Below the pieces are notes generated by a model. The model saw only the letters and a program-made list of their open reading frames with translations. It searched no databases and was not told the origin of the DNA. Of a stretch of 64,000 nucleotides of DNA, positions 56,942-64,000 are shown in pieces. The stretch spans positions 82,903,106 through 82,967,105 of the forward strand of contig NW_023601433.1 in NCBI RefSeq assembly GCF_014898055.3, read 5' to 3'. Every line of letters starts with the position of its first letter. Within the stretch, counting starts at the first letter, position 1. The translations under genes and the position numbers were made by a program. The stretch is from Talpa occidentalis (Eukaryota > Chordata > Mammalia > Eulipotyphla > Talpidae).

Positions 56942-57090
56942 GAAGTAATGAGCCAGTCCTGACCTCAATTTTAGTCTCATTTTACAGATGAAGAAATTGA
57001 GTCTTAGGAAAACTAAGTGGCTTGCCCAAATTTCACAGCAAACAAGAGACAGAGTCAGAAATTCAAGCCAGGCCTGTCTGAAACCAGAAC
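56942..57090 (-). repeat. MIR SINE fragment
   Basis: TCATTTTACAGATGAAGAAA, then TTGAGTCTTAGGAAAACTAA and GTGGCTTGCCCAAATTTCAC. Confidence 0.88.
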
Positions 57091-57438
57091 AACACAAGAT
57101 CCAATATGGCAACCAATGGCCACCCAATGGCTACTCCTGAGCATGGGATACAGCTGTTCCAAACTGAGATATTCTTAAGTGTAAAACACACACCAGATTT
57201 TTCAAGGCTTAGTGCATTAAAAAAGAAAGTAAAATATCTTTTCGACATTTTTTATCTGTCTTATCTTTTTGTACTGGCTTTATAGTTTTCTATTGAGTTG
57301 GAATGATATTTTTGTTATTATGGGTAAAATAAAATAAATTGAAATGAAAGTCACCTTCTTCAGTTTTACCTTTTTAGTGTGACCACTAGAAAATGTTCAG
57401 TTGCATTCACGGCTCACATGGTTTCATGGAACCGCACT
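57091..57438. other. Unique AT-rich non-coding sequence
   Basis: No family recognised with confidence. The tail AAAATGTTCAGTTGCATTCA with CACGGCTCACATGG, just before MER5A, may be an old repeat fragment. Confidence 0.3.
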
Positions 57439-57439
57439 G

Positions 57440-57612
57440 TTCTAAACTCTTGCTACTCAAGGGTTGGCCCATATACCAGCAGCAGTGGAGTCACCTAGAA
57501 ACTTTTGAGAAGCAGGCTCTCAGGCTCCACCTGAGACCTACTGAAGCAGAATTTGCATTTTAACAAGACCTCCAATAAATTCATGTGCATATAGAAGTGT
57601 GAGAAGCATTGC
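57440..57612 (+). mobile_element. MER5A (non-autonomous hAT-Charlie DNA transposon)
   Basis: ACTCTTGCTACTCAAGGGTT, then CAGCAGCAGTGGAGTCACCT, GAGACCTACTGAAGCAGAAT, ATTTTAACAAGACCTCC and GTGAGAAGCATTG follow the MER5A consensus end to end. About full length. Confidence 0.88.
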
Positions 57613-57824
57613 ACATCTCCGGTGTTTTCACCAAGTGATTTCCACCAGTATCGTGTGTTATAAGGTTCCATATTTTCTTAAAGGTTGGGTGAGTGTTATG
57701 GAGAGTCACAATTAAAGAAGCTTGACCAAGTTCAAGTTTAACAGAATCAAATGAAAGCCATTCCTGCAGGACCACAGGGTCTTTAATATCTAATGTAACT
57801 TCTAAATTCCCAGGAGGGACTACA

Positions 57825-57930
57825 AGACTCCCTCCACCTACTGCCTATGTTACTTGGCTTGAGCAAGCTACTTCCCGTCTCCGCATCTTGGTTTCCTCAT
57901 CTGCAAAATCAGGGTCATAATCTCATTGAC
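57825..57930 (+). repeat. MIR SINE fragment
   Basis: CTGCCTATGTTACTTGGCTT, then CTTGGTTTCCTCATCTGC and AAAATCAGGGTCATAATCTC. Confidence 0.82.
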
Positions 57931-58467
57931 ACTTCTTTTAACCAACCTCCTCTTTATCCACTGGCTAGATTTCCCCCCGCCCCGGAGTATTAACAGTTGC
58001 CCACAAGCCTCTGGACACGAGTTGGAGGACTCCTCTGTAGATCCTCATTCAAGTCAAACTCCACCCCCTGAGCTCACCAAGAGTTACCTGTGTTCACTTC
58101 CCAGTCTCAGCTTAGGCCTTGCACCACCCATCTTGTTTTTCTGGAGGAAAGAACAGTGCCTCGAAATCTCTAAAGAGAACATATCTTAGAGTGTCCAGTG
58201 CCCCTGCAGTGAGCAGAGAAGGGAGAGGAAGGAAAGTTTGGAGAATGTGACAAAAGGGTGGAGGCTCGGGTCTGTGTCTCGGCCATTCATCCACGTCAAA
58301 CAACAAGGAGCTTTTATTTGGAGAAATGAAAAGATGGGAGTACAGCTAACCAGGGGGTGAAGGGGGGGCAGAGGACCTGTAGGCAGAACCCTCAGAGCAG
58401 AAACCACATCTCAATGGTGCTAGTTGGCTCTCAGATCCTCCCCCAGCTAGCCCTCCTTCCCTGCACA

Positions 58468-58565
58468 CCACCCCATTTTACAGATGATAAGACTAAGCCC
58501 AACCTGGCTTCCCAAGGTCACCCATTCTCACATGCATCCAGTCAACATATATTAGCAGTCAACAC
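58468..58565 (-). repeat. MIR SINE fragment
   Basis: CCCATTTTACAGATGATAAG, then ACTAAGCCCAACCTGGCTTC and CCAAGGTCACCCATTC. Confidence 0.75.
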
Positions 58566-58912
58566 ATATCCGGGTTCACAGGGGACCCGGATCACCCAGG
58601 CACTGTTGGGGATATTCACAGACGAAAAAAGGCCAAAACAGGATCACACACAGTCCAGGGGCAAAGTGACATTTCCATGGAGCAGATTAACCCATTACAC
58701 AGCATCCTGGGAGCAGCAAAGCTCATGGTGCTCGTCACAAGGTCACAGAAGCGTTTGTGAAAGACCAAAGGACGTGCGTGCAGAGCTCTGGCCAAGGGGT
58801 GCGCTCCAAGTGCAGGTCAGAGCTCAGAGTCGTGTGACACGTCACCTCCTTTCCATGCCCTTGGGATAGTTCTGCTGGTGGACGTGCTGGCTGTTTGGGG
58901 ACAACCTCAAAG
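58566..58912. other. Unique non-coding sequence
   Basis: No repeat or gene recognised. The 170-codon frame 58357-58869 spans the MIR fragment and this block and is therefore not a plausible gene. Confidence 0.35.
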
Positions 58913-58913
58913 G

Positions 58914-58990
58914 TCTAAATGTGCAACCTTTCGGGAACATGGCACTAAATGAAATAGCCCCTTGGGAACGAGCTTTAAGCCCAGACATGA
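58914..58990 (+). repeat. ~75-bp repeat of unknown family, copy A
   Basis: CAACCTTTCGGGAACATGGC, AAATAGCCCCTTGGGAACG and TTTAAGCCCAGACATGAC align almost base for base with copy B at 61438-61512, in the same orientation. Confidence 0.85.
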
Positions 58991-59459
58991 CTGGATAAGA
59001 GAAAGTGGGGAATGGGAACGGGATTGTGGGTTCACAAGGCTACTGGAGAGATGGATGGTACCAGCAGGCATGGGCAGCCCAGAAAACCTGATGGCTCAGC
59101 ACTGTGATGGGGCACCCCTGTGCTGGGCAAAAAGAAGACAAAGCAAATCAAAGGAAGAGCGACTCCAGGCCAGAAAGCGGCAATCACCCCTTGCCCCCCG
59201 ACCCAGCAGTCCTGGGAACTGATCCTGCTCCCTGCATGGGTGCAAGCTCACACAGCACCCTGGGATTTGACACCCCCACCCTCTGAAGCCATGATGAGTC
59301 CCAACAGGGACAGAGTTTTGGGGAGGCCAGACCAACAATTCTGCAGTCCGATGACTCAGTGCCATGTTGCCAAGACACAGGCTTCCTCCCTGAGAACCGA
59401 GACCCCCGTGCACCCCAACACACCCCACGTCAATAGAGTCAGAACAGATTAAAGCGAAG

Positions 59460-59760
59460 TTTTGCTCCCCAGAGCCTCTTGTCTCAGCAAAGCCAACTAA
59501 TTCAGATTTAACCTCCCTCTTAATAGGCCGTGTTGCTGAGTCTTCTAATTAATGCCACATGTTCCCCTCAGCTGTCATCCTGAATAAATGTTTACAAAGC
59601 TATTAACGTACTGTATTTGTAAACCGGGACCGCTCGGCTTTGGGGAGTCATGTGGTATGCATTTTCTCCTCAAAGATGGAAAAGGCTTAGCAATAATAAA
59701 TACATTGTTTTGCAGGGATGGGAGTGAGGCGTTGCCTGAAAAAAAAAAATTTATTGCGAG
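59460..59760. promoter_or_regulatory. Candidate distal regulatory element
   Basis: Unique block with homeodomain sites (CTAATTC near 59498; TAATTAAT at 59546-59553), a forkhead TGTTTAC (59589-59595), another GTAAAC-type site near 59620 and a SOX-like ACATTGTT (59702-59709). No repeat signature. The densest homeobox/forkhead/SOX cluster in the window; role inferred. Confidence 0.4.
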
Positions 59761-59894
59761 CTTCCTGAGACAGCGTGGCTATGTGTACGTGAGGAATAGG
59801 AGCTTTTCCGAGTTCAGAGGAGCTGTGAGGGGCCGGATTTGGCCCAGGTGGGGACTTGGGGTGGGAGAAGTCTGGGGACACAAAAACACATGGG

Positions 59895-60018
59895 TTGGAA
59901 GTCCTGAGACCTGGGCTCTGGGTCCAGCCTCTTCCCCCACCAGCTCGGTGACCTCAGGCAAGTCACTTCTCTTCCCAAGGACTCAGTTTTCCCATCTAGG
60001 AAATGGGAGGTTGGGGTC
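59895..60018 (+). repeat. MIR SINE fragment
   Basis: AAGTCCTGAGACCTGGGCTC, then GGTGACCTCAGGCAAGTCAC and ACTCAGTTTTCCCATCTAGG. Confidence 0.88.
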
Positions 60019-60199
60019 TTCGAGAATTTTCCATCTTGGATTCAGGATTCTAGTCTGATTTCTCCAGCCCCCAGAGGACACCCAGAATGGACTTGCGTAA
60101 AGTCTGCAAGGGACCCTAGAGCTGTAAAGATAAAATCTTAGTCTTAATATGAGGCCCCAGCACAGCCTTCCCCACTGATTTCTCCAGGCCCGTTTCTGG

Positions 60200-60610
60200 C
60201 CATTTCTGCCTCCTACTCCAGCTGTGCTAAATGTGTCACCACTTTCCTAAAGAGTCTGAACCTTTGCCAGTGCTGAGCTCTCTACCTGGCGCTCCCTCTC
60301 CTCACAGCCCCCTTTGCACCTGGTCGGTTGCTATGCTTTGTCCATGCCTTAATGCACAGCTGGCTTTTCCAGGCCGTCCTCCCAGAGCACCCAGTCTGGA
60401 TCAGCTCCCCTGACAAACGTGCCCGCAATGCCCTGCATGGCTGCCTTCTTAGGACAGTTTTGTAATTATTCATTGATGTATCTGCCCACTAGAACCGCAG
60501 CTCCAACGAGCAAGGAGGATGTCTATTTTGTTCAGTGCCATATCCCCCATGATGCTCGATGACTCCTCTCCATCGGTGCTGCTGAGCGAATGTCAAAGGC
60601 AAGTGATGGG
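60200..60610 (+). repeat. L2 LINE 3' region
   Basis: CTGAACCTTTGCCAGTGCTG, then TACCTGGCGCTCCCTCTCC, GTATCTGCCCACTAGAACCG, GAGGATGTCTATTTTGTTCA and GTGCCATATCCCCCATGATG follow L2. Confidence 0.8.
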
Positions 60611-60724
60611 CAAGTTACACGACACAAAGAATAACGCAGGATCTTTTAGACACTTTTCAACTCCAGGAACTTGGGCCCATAAACATCATCCTGAGGCTCT
60701 CTTTCCACTTCCCTAAGTACTAGC

Positions 60725-60845
60725 AGTAAGGGGCCTAGAGAAGTTAAGCCATCAGCCCCAAATCACACAGCTAGTCTGAGATGGGAGATGGGATTTGAAC
60801 CCGCCCGAGACCTTTAAGACTCCAGATGCCTAAGCATTTAGTGAC
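60725..60845 (-). repeat. MIR SINE fragment
   Basis: CCTAGAGAAGTTAAGCCATC, then AAATCACACAGCTAGTCTGA and GATTTGAACCCGCCC. Confidence 0.85.
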
Positions 60846-61014
60846 TGTGATGTCCAATTCCCTAGCAGGGTCTCTGCCACCACTCCTGCCCATGCTGGCA
60901 CCCCACCCCCACGCTCATCTAAGTCTGGGCTCTGATCCCTCATGGCTGCTGACATAAATGGCTTTGGCCTGTGATTGCCAGTTCTCTTCCATGCATCTGT
61001 CGTGATGGACCCAA

Positions 61015-61425
61015 TAGATGCTCCTCAGGGTTCCTTGAGTGTAAGCGACAGAAAGTCAGCTCAAGCTGAAATTAATCAAAGAGGAGAAGAGGAGGAAGAG
61101 CGATTCCTCCATCAAACCACAGACAGGGCAAGGGTGAAACGGCCTCAGGGATGCTCAGAATCAGCGGCTCAGACACAGCCATCCTCCCTTTCTTCCAGGT
61201 CAGCTGCCACCAGGGAGCCGGCACTCTAGCTACATTTAAATGAACAATGACAAAAAGTTCTTCCCTTCCAGCTCCATCAAAAATATCCTAGAGAAGCCAT
61301 TCAATTGGCCAAGCCCAAGTTACATGCTCATGTCTGGACCAATCACTGCAGCCAGGGGGAATTCTGGGATCGGCAGTTCCTGCTAGAGCCCCACATTGGA
61401 GTAGGGGGGGAGATGTTACTAGTAC
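61015..61425. mobile_element. Ancient interspersed repeat, family not named
   Basis: GTAAGCGACAGAAAGTCAGC, then TCAAGCTGAAATTAATCAAA, CAATTGGCCAAGCCCAAGTT and ACCAATCACTGCAGCCAGGG resemble a common old mammalian repeat with paired CCAAT-like motifs near its end. Class uncertain. Confidence 0.5.
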
Positions 61426-61437
61426 AGGGACAGTTCT

Positions 61438-61512
61438 AAATCTACAACCTTTCAGGAACATGGGACTGAGATGAAACAGCCCCTTGGGTATGTGTTTTAA
61501 GCCCAAACATGA
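61438..61512 (+). repeat. ~75-bp repeat of unknown family, copy B
   Basis: CAACCTTTCAGGAACATGGG, AAACAGCCCCTTGGGTATG and TTTAAGCCCAAACATGAC; partner of copy A at 58914-58990. Confidence 0.85.
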
Positions 61513-61769
61513 CATGGGTCACGATATGGGTCTTAGGTTCAGGCTGGGGTACAGCCCCTGGTTCTCCCGGGGTTCACCATTTGATGGAAAAGAGAAATAA
61601 ATCAACATACAATTCAAGTCCAGTGTATAACTACACCCACAAAAGAAAACAAAAAAGGATTTCCATGTAAATCTGCAGAGTGGTGTTTGTAAGAAGGGGC
61701 ACACGCAAAGTGGGGGTTAGGGGGTGTCTACAGGGCAGTGAAGACAGAGGGTATAGGGTTTTGCTCACC

Positions 61770-61840
61770 GGTATGTCAACAGTGCCTAAGACAGTGCCTG
61801 GCACATAGTAGGTGCTCAATAAATATTTGTAGAAGGATTC
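61770..61840 (+). repeat. MIR/L2 3' end
   Basis: CAGTGCCTGGCACATAGTAG followed by GTGCTCAATAAATATTTGTA is the shared conserved tail of MIR and L2. Confidence 0.9.
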
Positions 61841-62064
61841 AGTTAGTAAATGAGAGAGAGCACTGTGCTGTGGCTAATGAGATGAAAGAATCCCTGCTTC
61901 ATTGGGGGTCTGGAGAGTCAGACACACACAGATTAAAAGATCAGGACCAGCACCTACAAATCGTGTGATCTGGGTGAGTGATGCTATGCATGGAAACTTC
62001 AGTTTGGGCCTCTCAAGATGGGGAATAACATACCTTCCTCCTGCTGTCAAGAATGAATGAAATA

Positions 62065-62369
62065 GGGCCTCCCCGGTGGCGCAGCGGTTGAGCGCTGGGT
62101 TGCGAAGCTGCCCGCAGCCTCTGCGGCGCCGGTTCGATCCCCGGCTGCTCCCCAGCCACCGGAAGAGGGTCCCGCATGGCGCGCAGACCTCTCCTGCCGC
62201 CCGCTGCTCCCCTCAGCAGTGTACTTCGGTCCTTCTGCCTGCTCTGCTCCCCACTCTGGCTCTGGTGAATTCTCTCACCCTCCCGCGCTTCTGACTGTAC
62301 CCAGTGCTTGTATAAACAAAACAAACAAACAAATAAATAAATAAAACATGCCTCTATTAAAAAAAAAAA
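62065..62369 (+). repeat. tRNA-derived SINE, young subfamily with 3' extension
   Basis: Complete copy: GGGCCTCCCCGGTGGCGCAG head, A-box-like TGGCGCAGCGG, GCGCTGGGTTGCGAAGC, B-box CCGGTTCGATCCCCGG, the family body, (AAAC)n and (AAAT)n, then ATAAAACATGCCTCTATT and a 13-base poly(A). Perfect 14-bp target-site duplication AATGAATGAAATAG (about 62052-62065 and 62370-62383), pointing to a recent insertion. Its 156-codon minus-strand frame is a SINE artefact. Confidence 0.97.
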
Positions 62370-62384
62370 AATGAATGAAATAGC

Positions 62385-64000
62385 CTCACCAAAGCCCCTG
62401 GGATGGGGCAGAGACACCATGATGTCCCATTGGTGGCAGGGACAAATGACACTTTCTTTCCAAATGTCCCACTTCCTTCTCATTGGGTCATGCAGCCTGA
62501 ATCCTCATTAAATAGCAACTGTGCATTTTTACTTGCTCCAGCAATGACAATAACAAGAATCAAGACAGAGGTTTTTGTAAGAGCTAAGGTCCGTTACCAC
62601 AAAGCATGATTTTCCGACACAATCTCCAAGATGAATTGCCAACGGCTTTAACTGGTTTCATTCCAAGTGGCAGAAATGACTGAGCTGACCTCACGGCATT
62701 TCTGAGGGACAGCCAGCCCTGCGAGGGGTGCAGGGGTGTCTGGGTGCTGTGGGTTCTGCTGTCTCTAAACATGAGTGTGAAATACCAACCCTGTTGAAAT
62801 AGCAAGTTCCTAAAATCGCTGGTGACGTCCAAGAACACAAAGCCCAAAGAACATCCGGGGTCTCCTGACACACTGCTCTAAGCGCGCAAGCGCCCCATAT
62901 TTTGATGCATGAAGACACCATCCCAAGTTTTTCACAGATATTGGCAACCCCCTGAAGGTAACAGCAACAGCTCGGCCAAAAAGGATGTTGAAACTTATGC
63001 TGAGGGATCTATAAATCCATATCCAAACGTTTTCTTCTTTTGGGATCTGTCCTTCCCCGGCTGCTTCTCTGATCCCCTTCTGTTCTCCAGTTCTCTCCAT
63101 CCCTCCCTGCTCCATGACAGGGGAAGGAAAATATTCATCCCCGCTTAGGAGTATTAACCACACCAAATCTCAGCACCAAATGCACAGGCCAAGGAACACG
63201 CTCCTCCCCTGTCCCCGTTGGAGAGCATACCCCCTGCAACCACCTTTTAGGTCCCTCCTGGCTTCGCTGAGAAAACGACCACTCAGAGGGGATCAGAATT
63301 CCTGAGCTAGAGGCTCAGTGAGGCCAAGTTTCTGGCTGCACAGAAACCCCACAATTCACATACTCAGCCTTTCGATTCCTGGATGCCCCTCAAACACTGC
63401 TGGGGAACGTGGCGTCTGTGTCCTTTGCTCCAGGAACCTGGACCCAACAGCTGGTCAGACCTCTTCAAAACGGGGGTTCCCAAGGGCAGAGCCAGAGATG
63501 AAGGCGGTCTCTTGGGCACACGATGGCCCTGCGCTCAGGGACGCTGCCTCTGGCTCCATGTCATGCCGTTGCTGTGGTGAATTTCTTAATGATTTTCGAA
63601 GCAGGGGCCCCCCATTTTCCACTCTGCACGGGCCTGAAGGGACACCGTCAGTCCCACTCTTACTGCCGCACGGCAGACAGTGTTCGGTGCTGCACAGCCA
63701 AACCTTTCCTTAATTTAGTAGTTACATATCCTTTTCTATACGTGTCCAAGCACACGTAGAACCAGGTCAACACGCCCAGGCTTTTGTGGTTATTATTACT
63801 TGGGAAGGAGTGACATTTGCTTATGGAAAAAAAAGTGAGTCCATTTAAAGAAAAGTAGATGAATTAATTGCAGATGCTACTCAAGAATGGCAAAAGAATA
63901 CAAGGAAGGAAAGTACATGAATAAATCAAAGTTGAGGATTGCCAAACATAAGACATGCCCCCCCTCAGGCTCTCCCCCCACTACCACCAAAGTCCTGATG
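62385..64000. other. Unique non-coding sequence to window end
   Basis: No repeat, RNA gene or exon recognised. Minus-strand frames around 62584-63166 lie in different phases and show no known domain. Confidence 0.35.

Noticed and set aside
58357..58869. 170-codon plus-strand frame
   Set aside because: Runs through a MIR fragment; no domain; chance frame.
59588..60058. 156-codon plus-strand frame as a gene
   Set aside because: Starts in an AT-rich candidate regulatory block and ends inside a MIR; composition and context are non-coding.
62065..62140. Functional tRNA gene (A-box and B-box present)
   Set aside because: The tRNA-like head belongs to a SINE with family body, tail and target-site duplications; no mature tRNA cloverleaf with a proper acceptor stem is evident.

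Overview
This window looks like non-coding nuclear DNA from a placental mammal. I found no protein-coding exon, rRNA gene, functional tRNA gene or CRISPR array that I can defend. The reading frames over about 60 codons look like chance ORFs, or lie inside interspersed repeats. Evidence for a mammal is the dense layer of MIR, L2, MER5A, hAT-Charlie-like and MaLR/MLT1-like repeats, LINE-1 fragments of several ages, and many microsatellites. The commonest recent repeat is a tRNA-derived SINE. It has a GGCCTCCCTGGTGGC-type head, a B-box GGTTCGATCCC and a body carrying CTGCTCCCCTCAGCAGTG. It does not match the SINEs I know from primates, rodents, carnivores, horse, pig, camelids or ruminants. It fits my memory of the Rhin-1 type of horseshoe and leaf-nosed bats, so a rhinolophoid bat is my best guess, held with only moderate confidence.

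Layout. 1-9 kb: mostly unique sequence with TG/GA microsatellites, two LTR-like elements, a palindromic DNA-transposon relic (6.9-7.1 kb), an inverted L1 3' end (7.5-8.0 kb) and SINEs. 9-14 kb: MIRs, an old ~550 bp repeat and L1M fragments, one split by a SINE. 14.7-20.9 kb: largely unique, with a possible regulatory element near 14.9 kb. 21-24.7 kb: MIRs and a second copy of the old repeat, also split by a SINE. 24.9-25.3 kb: a non-repetitive block rich in transcription-factor-like motifs. 26.5-27.6 kb: a younger L1 3' end, an odd inverted L1 tail, a hAT relic and a SINE. 28-41 kb: old repeats and SINEs in AT-rich sequence. 41.2-43.6 kb: a GC-richer unique block with a 19-G run. 43.6-47 kb: MIR, L2 and L1. 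47.3-47.8 kb: a composite minisatellite/microsatellite. 48-54.6 kb: a candidate regulatory block, a young L1 end, hAT, MaLR LTR and L1M pieces. 54.7-55.3 kb: two SINEs in tandem. 55.7 kb: a 12-bp minisatellite. 56-62.4 kb: MIR, MER5A and L2, a ~75-bp duplicated segment of unknown origin, a candidate conserved element at 59.5-59.7 kb, and a very fresh SINE at 62.1 kb.

The most interesting points are these. All 14 copies or fragments of the tRNA-derived SINE that I see, and nearly all L1 and LTR pieces, lie in plus orientation. Two young SINE copies share a 3' extension that the others lack. Two SINEs were inserted one after the other at the same site. An L1 3' end is followed by an inverted L1 piece and a second poly(A), which could be a 3' transduction. 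There is also the ~75-bp repeat pair at 58.9 and 61.4 kb, and several motif-rich unique blocks that could be enhancers of a distant or surrounding gene. I see no sign of a novel gene system. Family names for old repeats rest on memory of consensus sequences, and boundaries are good to about 5-30 bases.
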